A DNA stretch of 64,000 bases from JBNJDJ01 sp051744845 (GTDB lineage Bacteria; Bacillota; Clostridia; Peptostreptococcales; Acidaminobacteraceae): assembly GCA_051744845.1 (NCBI GenBank), contig JBNJDJ010000004.1:1-64000 (forward strand), read 5' to 3'. The stretch's first letter is position 1. Each line of letters starts with the position of its first letter. This document shows positions 8,761-17,341 of this stretch, piece after piece. The translations under genes and the position numbers were made by a program. Under the pieces are notes generated by a model. The model made no database searches, was not told the origin of the DNA, and saw nothing but the letters and a program-made list of their open reading frames with translations.

Positions 8761-8818
8761 ATAATATAGTAACAATAATGATTATCAATTGCAAGTAACA
8801 ACAAAATAATTATTACGT
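8761..8818 (-). promoter_or_regulatory. rpsD-paralogue promoter with Fur/Zur-like boxes
   Basis: On the minus strand a -35 TTGATA (8784-8789) and -10 TATTAT (8761-8766) are 17 bp apart. Plus-strand CAATAATGATTATCA (8773-8787) matches 13 of 15 positions of the Fur-type 7-1-7 consensus TGATAATNATTATCA and lies in the spacer and -35. Further upstream AAATAATTATTACGT (8804-8818) has a perfect right half of the Bacillus Zur consensus TCGTAATNATTACGA. Which Fur-family protein binds cannot be decided by eye. Confidence 0.55.
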
Positions 8819-8859
8819 AACAAAATTATGTAAACCTAATGTTAAAAAAATAGCCGAAA

Positions 8860-9441
8860 CTATTTTTTGATTTTATCAAATTTATATCTAGAAAGAATAA
8901 TATTTAATACTATCAAAAGTATTATTACACTTATACTAAATATTTTTTTATTGATTGATATTTGAATTGAAAATAAATTATTAAAATAAATAATACTAAT
9001 CATAGCTATAAAAGGTAAATTATAAAAAATTACTTTCTTTAAAATTTTACTCCCCTTTATATCCTTTAATAATTCTTTTCTTATAACTATTTTAGAAATA
9101 GGATAAATTAAAAAAGTTATGATTGAGATTATTGATAATAAATTAATATTAATTATATAGTAATTAGAGCAAGCCATTCTAAAATTAATAAGTAAAAAAA
9201 TTATAGTAGATAGCATTAAAAAATTATTTAATGAATTTAATAATATATAAGAGTTATAATTATTTTTCCCAAAAATTTTTAGAATTTTATTTAGGTATTC
9301 CTCAGGACTATAAGTATTTAGATCTCTATCAGTTACGTTTTTTTTAATATAATTTTTTATTTCTTTTTTTTGAATATCTAAAATATTTAATGTCTTAATT
9401 CTTTTATCTATTTTATCTATAAACTTATCTTTATTATTCAT
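8860..9441 (-). CDS. Hypothetical membrane protein (193 aa)
   Basis: Not recognised as a named family. The first 75 residues are charged and helical, with DRDLNTYSPEEYLNKILKIFG resembling the cytosolic lead of small Bacillota membrane proteins of the DUF1129/DUF1700 kind. After this come about five hydrophobic segments (near 78-96, 100-118, 138-153, 158-170 and 172-186) and a lysine-rich tail. The ATG follows the stop of the HD-hydrolase gene by 4 bp, so the two are co-transcribed and probably translationally coupled. Confidence 0.6.
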   Translation of the reverse strand: MNNKDKFIDKIDKRIKTLNILDIQKKEIKNYIKKNVTDRDLNTYSPEEYLNKILKIFGKNNYNSYILLNSLNNFLMLSTIIFLLINFRMACSNYYIININLLSIISIITFLIYPISKIVIRKELLKDIKGSKILKKVIFYNLPFIAMISIIYFNNLFSIQISINKKIFSISVIILLIVLNIILSRYKFDKIKK

Positions 9442-9445
9442 TTAT

Positions 9446-10003
9446 TTATAATCCAATCTTATCTGATATTTTCTTCATAGCATTCAGTGATATTTCAACA
9501 AATTCATCTAATTCTAAACCTAAATTTTTAGATGCTTTAATTGCATCTCTATTAACACTTTTTGAAAAAGAAGAATCATCAATTTTTTTCATAACAGATG
9601 AAACTTTAACATTTTTCAATTTACTATTAGGATGAACCAATGCAGTTGCTACAATAAGTCCAGTAATAGGGTCAGCTGAATAAATACTTTTTTCAATAGG
9701 TGTTTGTGGCTTATATCCTGTTTGCTCCCAATTATGCGCTAAAATTGCTTTATACATTTTTTCATTACCTAAACTTTTTTCTTTTAAAATATTAACTGTC
9801 TTTTCACCATGTACAAAATCATCATTTAATTTATCATAATCTAGATCGTGAAGTAAACCTGTTAAGCCCCATAATTTTTCTTCGGCTGGTTCCAATTTTT
9901 TAGCTAAATCTTTCATAACAGCTTCTACTGCATATGAATGATATATTAAATTTCTCGTATCAATATATTCATTTACTAATTTGTCTGCTTCTTTTCTTTC
10001 CAT
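9446..10003 (-). CDS. HD-domain phosphohydrolase (HDIG family)
   Basis: A 185-residue single-domain HD protein. The metal-binding residues are seen in LIYHSYAVEAVM (first His), GLLHDLDYDKLND (His-Asp pair), LAHNWEQTGYKPQ and the distal aspartate of YSADPITGLIVATALVHP. This small family in anaerobes is annotated as HDIG phosphohydrolase; the substrate is unknown but nucleotides or phosphorylated cofactors are usual. It does not contain a GYP motif, so it is not a c-di-GMP enzyme. GGGGGAG precedes the ATG. It is followed immediately by the 193-residue membrane protein gene. Confidence 0.85.
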   Translation of the reverse strand: MERKEADKLVNEYIDTRNLIYHSYAVEAVMKDLAKKLEPAEEKLWGLTGLLHDLDYDKLNDDFVHGEKTVNILKEKSLGNEKMYKAILAHNWEQTGYKPQTPIEKSIYSADPITGLIVATALVHPNSKLKNVKVSSVMKKIDDSSFSKSVNRDAIKASKNLGLELDEFVEISLNAMKKISDKIGL

Positions 10004-10042
10004 AACTCCCCCTTCATATTTTTTTACATTATAACATATAAT

Positions 10043-11458
10043 TTAGGATATGTTAATTTCCAATTCTTTTAAATTTTTTAAAAAACAATCGACAACTTTT
10101 GGAGAAAACTGTGTTCCTGAGTTTTCTTTTAATTCATTTAAAGCAGTGTTTATATTTAACCCTTTTCTGTATGGCCTATCACTAATCATTGCATCGTAAG
10201 CATCAGCTACGCAAATTATTTGTGAAAAAATTGGAATTTCATCTTTTTTTAATCCATCTGGATATCCTGTACCATCCCATCTTTCATGATGATATAAAAT
10301 TGCTTTATTAATTTTATCAAATTGAGAAAAATTATTTAAAATTTCGTTTGCATAACTAGGATGATTTTTAATTAACTCATATTCCTCATTTGATAACTTT
10401 CCTTTTTTATTTAATATTTTATAATTTATAAATGTTTTTCCAATATCATGCAATAAACCAGCTAAATATAATTTATTTAAGTCTTTGTGACTTAAATTTA
10501 AAAATTGCCCAATTTTAAAGGAAATATTTGCAACGCTATATGAATGACCTTTGGTATATGGATCGTGTATTTCTAACATTGTTGTCATAGCTTCTACAAT
10601 GTGAATTAATTGATTTTCTTTCATTTTATTATACATTATATTTTGATAATAATTCTTTATAATTGACTCAAAAGCTTTCATTATTTCTAAATCTTCTTTT
10701 GTAAATTTTAAATCACTATCATTTTTTAATTCTAAAAAAATTCCGCCTAGTGTTTTTTCTTTAAATGATAATGATAAATACATTAATTCTTTTGAATTTC
10801 TGTTTATTTTATTAAATTTTTCTTTTTCTTTTTTTGTCATGTTATTTTTAACAGAGGTATTTTCAGTTATATATATATCAGTTTTAGGATATTTTTTTTC
10901 AACAATCGATTGTTTTAAACCAAATTTTTTGAGTTCTTCAATATTATACCCTTTGCTTTTAATTGGAAATACTGTACCTTTTTTATATAAAAAAGCAATT
11001 GAATAATCATATTTTCCTACTATTTTTTTGACTACTTCATATATTTCTTCTATAAATTCTTTTTCAGAATAACTTTTATATAAATTAATATTTTTAATAG
11101 ACTCTACTAAGATTCGGTATTTATTTAATGATTTTTTTAGGTCTATATTTAAAGAATCAATAGTTTGACTGTAGGCTTCCACTTGTTGATATAATGCAAT
11201 ATTTTCTTCTCTCTCTTTATTTAAAATAGAGTTTTCATCTCGTAATTTATCATTTAATAAACATTTTTGATAAAATAAATAATAAACTACAATACCAACT
11301 ATTCCACCAAATATTATTGGTACAAAGTATCCTTTCAATTTAAATATAACTTTATTAAAAAGAATATATTTTTGAATAGTAGAAAAAATCACAAGAAAAA
11401 ATGCTCCAATTAAAAAACTTAATATAATATTAAAATATAATTTATTAGAATGCTTCAT
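10043..11458 (-). CDS. Membrane-anchored HD-GYP cyclic-di-GMP phosphodiesterase
   Basis: A 471-residue protein. Start at 11458 is chosen because AAAGGAGG stands before this ATG; a longer frame to 11521 has none. Two transmembrane helices (about 10-30 and 40-62) are followed by a coiled coil (75-115), a GAF-like region (130-285) and HD-GYP (about 300-471). Catalytic motifs are intact: GHSYSVAN, LLHDIGKTFINYKIL, LYHHERWDGTGYPDGL and VADAYDAMISDRPYRKG. It should break c-di-GMP to pGpG or GMP at the inner face of the membrane. It lies just past the terminator of the lysine operon and appears to be transcribed by itself. Confidence 0.92.
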   Translation of the reverse strand: MKHSNKLYFNIILSFLIGAFFLVIFSTIQKYILFNKVIFKLKGYFVPIIFGGIVGIVVYYLFYQKCLLNDKLRDENSILNKEREENIALYQQVEAYSQTIDSLNIDLKKSLNKYRILVESIKNINLYKSYSEKEFIEEIYEVVKKIVGKYDYSIAFLYKKGTVFPIKSKGYNIEELKKFGLKQSIVEKKYPKTDIYITENTSVKNNMTKKEKEKFNKINRNSKELMYLSLSFKEKTLGGIFLELKNDSDLKFTKEDLEIMKAFESIIKNYYQNIMYNKMKENQLIHIVEAMTTMLEIHDPYTKGHSYSVANISFKIGQFLNLSHKDLNKLYLAGLLHDIGKTFINYKILNKKGKLSNEEYELIKNHPSYANEILNNFSQFDKINKAILYHHERWDGTGYPDGLKKDEIPIFSQIICVADAYDAMISDRPYRKGLNINTALNELKENSGTQFSPKVVDCFLKNLKELEINIS

Positions 11459-11483
11459 AAATACCTCCTTTTTTATAACTACC

Positions 11484-11535
11484 CAAAAAATAAAAAAATA
11501 AAACATTTTATTAACTAACAATAAAAATGTTTTAT
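11484..11535 (-). terminator. Terminator of the lysine operon
   Basis: ATAAAACATTTTA and TAAAAATGTTTTAT form a stem (11498-11535), followed on the minus strand by a T-rich run (plus A at 11485-11497). It comes 9 bp after the stop codon of the peptidase gene and so marks the 3' end of the riboswitch-led operon. Confidence 0.75.
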
Positions 11536-11543
11536 TATAAAAT

Positions 11544-12518
11544 TTAAATTAAATTACCATTTTCAATTATTTTGATACCATCTAGATATATTGTAGGTTC
11601 ATCAATAATACCATCTAAATGTATATTAGATTGATTATTACCTCCAAAAGTAGTATTTGAACCAAAAGCAAAATGACAAGTTTTAAGTACTTTTTCATCT
11701 TCTAATATATTTCCAATTATTTTAGCTTTTGGATTTGTTCCTATAGCAAATTCTGCAATAATATTTGCATTTTTATCTGCAGAATTTATAACATTTTTCA
11801 ATATATTGCTTGCTTTATTATTTGAATAATTAACAATTTCTCCTTTTTTTATATCTAAAATGATTTTTTCATTTTCTAATTTACCTATAATTCCATATTG
11901 AGTCATTTGATCTGGCATCATACTTAAATCAACAACAATTTTGCCATTCATAGAATTTTCAATAGGTGCAACCATCATTTCACCATCAGGAAGATTAATA
12001 AAATCTCCTTTATTTTTACATATTGCATTCATTTCATATATAGGTCTGTTTTTAATTGAAAAAGAGATATCAGTACCTTTCTCTGTAGTAACTTTTACTT
12101 GACTTCCTTTTTCAAAGGTTTTTCTTAATTTTTTAGTTAGTTCAGCCATTTCTTTAAAATCAATATCTATTGCTCTTTTATATATATCTTTTGTGATTCC
12201 AGGTAAAGAAGCTACTCTAACACCTTTACTTCTTGCTTCTAAAACAGATTTAGTATGACTTACTGACATTGTGGTATAAGCTAATAGTACATCACATATT
12301 TTTAAATGCTCTTTAACAAAATCTGATAATTTAGCACCATCATATTTCATTTCACTTATTGTTAGAATCATTGTGTCATAAGTTTTACTACAAACTTTAA
12401 AAAAACTATTAGCAAGTTCATATCTTTTAGGATCAGTCAAAATTAAAACTCTTTCATTTTTTTGAATTTTTAAAGATTCATTAATTATTTTTTTTGCTAT
12501 TTTTTCTAATTTTTTCAT
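11544..12518 (-). CDS. M29-like metallo-aminopeptidase (AmpS/PepS type), last gene of the lysine operon
   Basis: A 324-residue protein with the landmarks of the M29 thermophilic aminopeptidase family: INLPDGEMMVAPIE, the ligand glutamate in IAEFAIGTNPKAK, GNILEDEK, then CHFAFGSNTTFGG and the metal motif NIHLDGIID (His-x-Asp). The N-terminal part is shorter than in typical 370-410-residue members. M29 enzymes remove N-terminal amino acids with two divalent metals in the cytosol. It follows the decarboxylase gene by 8 bp with its own AGGTGA site and no terminator, so it is under the lysine riboswitch. That context makes a role in lysine formation, for example removing an N-acyl group, worth testing; this is inference. 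Confidence 0.8.
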   Translation of the reverse strand: MKKLEKIAKKIINESLKIQKNERVLILTDPKRYELANSFFKVCSKTYDTMILTISEMKYDGAKLSDFVKEHLKICDVLLAYTTMSVSHTKSVLEARSKGVRVASLPGITKDIYKRAIDIDFKEMAELTKKLRKTFEKGSQVKVTTEKGTDISFSIKNRPIYEMNAICKNKGDFINLPDGEMMVAPIENSMNGKIVVDLSMMPDQMTQYGIIGKLENEKIILDIKKGEIVNYSNNKASNILKNVINSADKNANIIAEFAIGTNPKAKIIGNILEDEKVLKTCHFAFGSNTTFGGNNQSNIHLDGIIDEPTIYLDGIKIIENGNLI

Positions 12519-12526
12519 ACTTTCAC

Positions 12527-13765
12527 CTATATTTCTATTTGATTGTTAATAAAATCACTATGGTCTTTTGATTTTCTTATTAGATTATATTTATCTTTAT
12601 ATACCATATATTCTTTTGGAAAAGAATGAGATAAAAAGTATAACATAGATTCGCTATAACCATATGCACCAGTGTCATATATTGCTATTGTATCATTTAT
12701 ATTTATCACAGGGAGTTTTTCATCTTTAACAAAAAAATCTAGTCCTGTGCATAATTGACCGCCAATTGAAATTTCTTCAAGGTTATTTTTATTTGAATTA
12801 AGTATTTCAATAAAATGTGATTGTTCTATTAAAGCAGGTCTTAATAAATGATTAATACCACCTTTGACAATTGCAAAATTTTTATTTCGACTTTTCTTTT
12901 TGTCGATTACTTTAGTTATATATACTCCTGATTCACCAGCTAAATATCTTCCACTTTCTAAAATAATAGTAAACTTTTCTCTTTTATATAATTCAGATTG
13001 TTTTTTAAAAATAGTATTTATTTTTTCACCTAAAACAGACATATTTAGTTCATTTCCTTGTTTTTCATAATCAATTCCAAAACCACTACCTATATCTAAG
13101 ATTTCTAATCTTGTATCTAAAAGGCTTTCGATTTTTTTAAATAATTCAAACACATTTTTAAAGTATTTTTCTATTAAATTTTCATCTAATACCTGAGTTG
13201 CTCCAAATACATGAATGCCTTTTATATTAATATTTTCATAATCTAATATATTCCTAACATTTTTTTCAAGAATATCTATATCGATTCCAAATTTCATTGC
13301 ACCACCGCCCATTTGTAAAATAGAATTATCTATTTTAAAATTAGGATTTATTCTAATATTAACATCTTGAGTTTTATTATGTTTATTGCAAATTTCATTA
13401 ACTTTTTTTAATTCATTAAATGACTCTATATTAATAGTTTTAATACCTACTAAAATAGCTTTTTCTAATTCTTCAAAGCTTTTTCCTGGTCCTGCAAATA
13501 TAATTTTTTTAGGTTGGACATTTAGTTTTAAACAGGTATTTAGTTCACCAATTGAAGCAATTTCAATACCAGCATTTTTATCTCTAAATGTTTTAACAAA
13601 ATTTATATTTGGATTGGCTTTCATAGAATAAAATATATTTATTTTTTCATCTAAATTATTCCTTAATAAGTCATACTTTTGTTCTAAAATACTTTTATCA
13701 TATAAGTAAAATGGTTTTTTAGTCTTGTTAATAAATTCTATATGCTTTTCAATATTGAATTTCAT
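12527..13765 (-). CDS. Fold-type III PLP decarboxylase, LysA-like but of the BtrK/exosortase-associated kind
   Basis: A 412-residue alanine-racemase-fold decarboxylase. FYSMKANPN carries the PLP lysine, and GSGFGIDYE and ILESGRYLAGESG are the usual PLP phosphate motifs. Several signatures differ from normal diaminopimelate decarboxylase: HVFGATQVLDE in place of HIGSQ, the GVYITKVIDKKKSR block, and GAYGYSESMLYFLSHSFPKE where LysA has a YNSRPRPAEV-like ending. These match the BtrK/PvsE/exosortase-associated decarboxylases, which act on acylated or carrier-bound amino acids. Its place after dapD and an aminotransferase in a riboswitch operon says it makes lysine or a lysine precursor. Annotation as lysA is plausible, but the substrate may be acylated. 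Confidence 0.8.
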   Translation of the reverse strand: MKFNIEKHIEFINKTKKPFYLYDKSILEQKYDLLRNNLDEKINIFYSMKANPNINFVKTFRDKNAGIEIASIGELNTCLKLNVQPKKIIFAGPGKSFEELEKAILVGIKTINIESFNELKKVNEICNKHNKTQDVNIRINPNFKIDNSILQMGGGAMKFGIDIDILEKNVRNILDYENINIKGIHVFGATQVLDENLIEKYFKNVFELFKKIESLLDTRLEILDIGSGFGIDYEKQGNELNMSVLGEKINTIFKKQSELYKREKFTIILESGRYLAGESGVYITKVIDKKKSRNKNFAIVKGGINHLLRPALIEQSHFIEILNSNKNNLEEISIGGQLCTGLDFFVKDEKLPVININDTIAIYDTGAYGYSESMLYFLSHSFPKEYMVYKDKYNLIRKSKDHSDFINNQIEI

Positions 13766-13766
13766 A

Positions 13767-14888
13767 CTAGATCCTTTCTAAATTGTTAAAATAATTTGAT
13801 AATTTTTTCATACCTTTCTTTATTTGATTTGGTTTTGGTCCAAAGGATAATCTTAGATAGCCTTTACCGTTTTCACCAAAGGCTGATCCGTAAATAGTTA
13901 AAACATTTATATCTTCTAAAATCTGTTTAGCTAATTTTTTATCATTTCCATAGTAAGAAATATCAATAAAATAATATAACCCTGAGCTAGATTCAATATA
14001 TTTAATATTATTTATTTGTTCTAAATAACTTGCCATAATATTTTTATTAATTTCTAATTTTTTAACTACTTCCCGTGGATTAGATTCTAATGCTTTTAAA
14101 CCTGCGTACTGGCTAATAGTAGTTGCGCAAGAATTTATAAACAAATGTGGTTTAACTAATTGGTTTATATTTGCATTAGTTGTATAAATCCATCCTAATC
14201 TCCATCCAGTCATAGAATACTCTTTAGATAAAGAAGATATTGCGATAATATTATTATCTAATGACAAATCAGCTACTGAAAAAAGTTTATTATTTGAAAA
14301 ATTAATTCCTATATATGATTCATCAGAAATAAGATAAATATCGTTTTTTATACAAATATTAATTAATTTTTTTAATTCTTTTTTACTAAAACTTACTCCT
14401 GTTGGGTTACCTGGATGATTTATAATAATCATCTTTGTTTTAGAAGTTATTAATTGTTCTAATTTATTAAAATTAATTTTATGTTTATCATTTAGATAAT
14501 AAGATTTAGCATTTAAACCTACCATATTACAGATAGGTTCATATGCTAAATAACCAGGATTTGGTATTAAAACTTCATCATTATAATTTGTAAGAGTCTT
14601 TATAGCTAAATAAATTGCTTCAGCTGCTCCTAAAGTAACTAAAGAGTTTTTGTAATTACCTAACTGATATCTATCAGATATTTTTTTTCTTAATTCTTTA
14701 ATTCCTAAATTACTAGTATAATAAGTTTTATTATTTTCTATCGCATTAATACCTGCTTTTTTTATAACTTCAGGCGTTTGACAAAAAGGTCTTCCTATAC
14801 CTAAGTTAATAGTTTCTTTATTAGCTAACCTGTTCAACTTTCTAATAGCTGATAGTTCTAAAGAATCTATTATTTTATTGTAAATCAT
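13767..14888 (-). CDS. PLP aminotransferase of the lysine branch (N-acyl-LL-diaminopimelate aminotransferase type)
   Basis: A 373-residue class I aminotransferase. Seen are INLGIGRPFCQTPE, the aspartate-family motif NHPGNPTGVSFS, the tyrosine-bearing SDESYIGINF, and the PLP-lysine motif ISSLSKEYSMTGWRLGW. It resembles PatA-like enzymes that transaminate N-acyl-2-amino-6-oxopimelate with glutamate. It overlaps the end of dapD by 4 bp (ATGA) and its last codons contain the ribosome site of the decarboxylase, so the three genes are translationally coupled. In this succinyl-type pathway it would play the DapC part. Substrate assignment rests on context. Confidence 0.82.
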   Translation of the reverse strand: MIYNKIIDSLELSAIRKLNRLANKETINLGIGRPFCQTPEVIKKAGINAIENNKTYYTSNLGIKELRKKISDRYQLGNYKNSLVTLGAAEAIYLAIKTLTNYNDEVLIPNPGYLAYEPICNMVGLNAKSYYLNDKHKINFNKLEQLITSKTKMIIINHPGNPTGVSFSKKELKKLINICIKNDIYLISDESYIGINFSNNKLFSVADLSLDNNIIAISSLSKEYSMTGWRLGWIYTTNANINQLVKPHLFINSCATTISQYAGLKALESNPREVVKKLEINKNIMASYLEQINNIKYIESSSGLYYFIDISYYGNDKKLAKQILEDINVLTIYGSAFGENGKGYLRLSFGPKPNQIKKGMKKLSNYFNNLERI

Positions 14889-15709
14889 CTTAATGCCTCT
14901 TCTAATGAAAGTTTTGCACTAGTAGATTCATCTTTATATTTAATAATAATCGGAGTTGAAATACTTAAATTTTGATTTTTCCCAAAGTCTGTATTAATAG
15001 GTCTAGTTCCTGGAACAACTACAGCATTTTCAGGTATCATTAATACGCCATCATTATCTTTCTTTATAATTTCTTCATTTACTATATCATAGATAGGTGT
15101 TGAAGCAGTTATTACTACACCAGATGAAATCACAGCTCCTTTTTTAATTAATACTCCTTCATATATACCAGAATTACCACCTATAAATACATTGTCTTCT
15201 ACTATAACAGGTGTAGAGTTTATTGGTTCTAAAACTCCACCTATTTGTACACCTGCACTTATATGACAGTTGGAACCTACTTGAGCACAAGAACCTACTA
15301 AAACATTAGAATCTAATAAAGTATCACTATCTACGTATGCGCCTACATTTACATATGTTGGAGGCATTACAATAACATTTTCATTTAAATATGAACCTTT
15401 TCTTAAAGAAGTACCTCCAGGAACAATACGTCTTTTATTATCATTAAAAGTTTTAGCTGGATATGTGTCTTTATCATAAAAATTAAATCCTTCAATTGAA
15501 TAATCAACAACATTTCCTAGTTTAAAACCTAGAAGTATTCCTTTTTTTACCCATTCGTTAGCTATCCACTTGTTATCTTTCTTTATTGCTGATCTAATTT
15601 TACCATTATCAAGTAATTCTATAAATTCATCAAAATCTTTCTTTATTTCACCTTTATCAATATTTTCAAAATTTTCAAAGTTATTTAATATCCTATTTTT
15701 TAATTCCAT
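14885..15709 (-). CDS. dapD: Tetrahydrodipicolinate N-succinyltransferase
   Basis: A 274-residue left-handed beta-helix acyltransferase of the same length as E. coli DapD, with the same order of parts: helical N-terminal domain, then hexapeptide repeats such as PPTYVNVGAYVDSDTLLD, VGSCAQVGSNCHISAGVQIG and GVLEPINSTPVIVEDNVFIG, and a short C-terminal strand. It succinylates tetrahydrodipicolinate using succinyl-CoA. This is not the shorter DapH acetyltransferase that is usual in Bacillota, which is unexpected here. An AGGAGG site stands before the ATG, and only 2 bp separate it from the dapA stop. No dapE desuccinylase is in the operon or elsewhere in the window. Confidence 0.9.
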   Translation of the reverse strand: MELKNRILNNFENFENIDKGEIKKDFDEFIELLDNGKIRSAIKKDNKWIANEWVKKGILLGFKLGNVVDYSIEGFNFYDKDTYPAKTFNDNKRRIVPGGTSLRKGSYLNENVIVMPPTYVNVGAYVDSDTLLDSNVLVGSCAQVGSNCHISAGVQIGGVLEPINSTPVIVEDNVFIGGNSGIYEGVLIKKGAVISSGVVITASTPIYDIVNEEIIKKDNDGVLMIPENAVVVPGTRPINTDFGKNQNLSISTPIIIKYKDESTSAKLSLEEALR

Positions 15710-15711
15710 TG

Positions 15712-16581
15712 TTATCCTCCTATAATTTCCTGAATAATTAGTTTATTATCATCTTGTAGTTGAGTTAGTGGTAATCTTACTTTTCCAGTATCCATATTTT
15801 TTATACTCATAGCTTCCTTTATAGGTGCTGGGTTAGTTTCAATAAATGCTCCTCGCATAATTGGTATTAGTTTATTATGAATTTGTCTTGCTTTTTTTAT
15901 ATCATTATTTTTACATGCCTTAACCATTTGAGCCATTTCTTTAACATAAAGGTTAGAAATAACTGATACAACGCCTTTCGCTCCTAGAGACATCATAGGT
16001 AATGTTAAGCTATCATCTCCGCTTAAAAGGTTAAAATTAGGTTTATTTATCTGATTAAGAACATCTTGTATTTGATTAATATTTCCTGATGCTTCTTTTA
16101 CACCAATGATATTATTTAAATTAGCAATTCTTTTTAATGTAGATGTTTCAATATTTCTTCCAGTTCTACTTTCAATATTATAAACTACTATTGGTATATT
16201 GGTATTTTTAACAATTTTGTTAAAATGCTTAAAAATACCTTCTTGAGTAGGTTTGTTATAATAAGGTGTAACAATTAATGCAATATCTGCTCCCTTATTT
16301 TGAGCTTCTAAAGTATTCTTTATTGTTTTTTTAGTGCTATTAGAACCTGTACCAACCATTACAGGAACTCTTTTATTTGCTTTTTCAATAACCAAATCAA
16401 TAATTTTATCTTTTTCATCTGAGCTAAGAGTAGGTGGTTCTCCTGTTGTTCCTAAAGCTAATAAACCATCTACTCCATTTTCAATTTGATATTCTACATT
16501 TTTTTCTAGTCTTTCATAATCCACTTCGTCATTTTGAGTAAAAGGGGTTATCATTGCAGTATATAATCCATTAAATTCCAT
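15712..16581 (-). CDS. dapA: 4-hydroxy-tetrahydrodipicolinate synthase
   Basis: A 289-residue TIM-barrel aldolase that condenses pyruvate with aspartate semialdehyde. The start at 16581 is preferred because AGGAGGT precedes it; a longer frame from 16617 has no site. Catalytic parts are present: GTTGEPPTL with the Thr-Thr pair, VVYNIESRTGRN with the active tyrosine, and IIGVKEASGN with the Schiff-base lysine. The tyrosine loop reads YNIESRTG where YNVPSRTG is usual, a harmless-looking change. It overlaps the end of dapB by 11 bp. The lysine riboswitch should control it together with its neighbours. Confidence 0.95.
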   Translation of the reverse strand: MEFNGLYTAMITPFTQNDEVDYERLEKNVEYQIENGVDGLLALGTTGEPPTLSSDEKDKIIDLVIEKANKRVPVMVGTGSNSTKKTIKNTLEAQNKGADIALIVTPYYNKPTQEGIFKHFNKIVKNTNIPIVVYNIESRTGRNIETSTLKRIANLNNIIGVKEASGNINQIQDVLNQINKPNFNLLSGDDSLTLPMMSLGAKGVVSVISNLYVKEMAQMVKACKNNDIKKARQIHNKLIPIMRGAFIETNPAPIKEAMSIKNMDTGKVRLPLTQLQDDNKLIIQEIIGG

Positions 16582-17341
16582 TATTAACCTCCTGTAAAAT
16601 CTCATTAAAATTATCATTAAAATTTATAAATCCTAAGTTTTTATTAATATATTTAGCAGCTGTTAAAGCGCCTTTTGCAAAACCATCTCTATTTTTAGCA
16701 CTATGTTTTATACTAATTTGATCTTGTAAAGAATCAAAAGTTATTTCATGGTCTCCATTTATACTACCTAATCTCATTGAAGTAAAATGAAGTTCATTTT
16801 CTTTTACTTTTCTATTACCTGGTTGATATATTATATTTTCTTTAGTATCATAATTATCTTTAATAATATTTGCTAATGTTTTTGCAGTTCCAGAAGGAAT
16901 ATCTTTTTTCATATTATGATGACTTTCAAATCCTGCAACATCATATTCTTTAACTTGATTAATTAAATTAGATGCATAATTTGTAATTTGAAATAACATG
17001 TTAACACCTATTGAAAAATTTGTTGCATAAATTAATGATCCATTTTGTTTACTGACCAAATCAGTAATTTCTTTTATGTTTTTATACCATCCAGTTGTAC
17101 CTACAACAGTAGGCATATCTAGGTTTATTAATTTTTTAATGTTTTCTAAAACTACTTTTGGATTACTAAATTCAATACAAACATCGCAATTTTTTATACT
17201 TTCAGGAGTTATCTTAGAAAAATTAGCTTTTTTATCAAAAGGATCTATAATAGATATCACTTTATAATCTTTACTTTTTTTAGATAAAGCATGAATTTTT
17301 TTACCCATTTTACCATAACCAACAAGTCCTATTTTTAACAT
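16571..17341 (-). CDS. dapB: 4-hydroxy-tetrahydrodipicolinate reductase (riboswitch-controlled copy)
   Basis: A 256-residue NAD(P)H reductase. The N-terminal nucleotide fold is LKIGLVGYGKMGKKI and the cofactor loop VVGTTGWYK. The substrate site ESHHNMKKDIPSGTAKT holds the His-His pair, the lysine and the PSGT anion loop typical of DapB. It starts 7 bp inside the lysC end with an AAGGAG site and ends inside the dapA start, so it is tightly coupled. A second, more diverged dapB lies at 55931-56653; this copy has the better-conserved active-site loop and the lysine-specific control. Confidence 0.94.
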   Translation of the reverse strand: MLKIGLVGYGKMGKKIHALSKKSKDYKVISIIDPFDKKANFSKITPESIKNCDVCIEFSNPKVVLENIKKLINLDMPTVVGTTGWYKNIKEITDLVSKQNGSLIYATNFSIGVNMLFQITNYASNLINQVKEYDVAGFESHHNMKKDIPSGTAKTLANIIKDNYDTKENIIYQPGNRKVKENELHFTSMRLGSINGDHEITFDSLQDQISIKHSAKNRDGFAKGALTAAKYINKNLGFINFNDNFNEILQEVNNGI

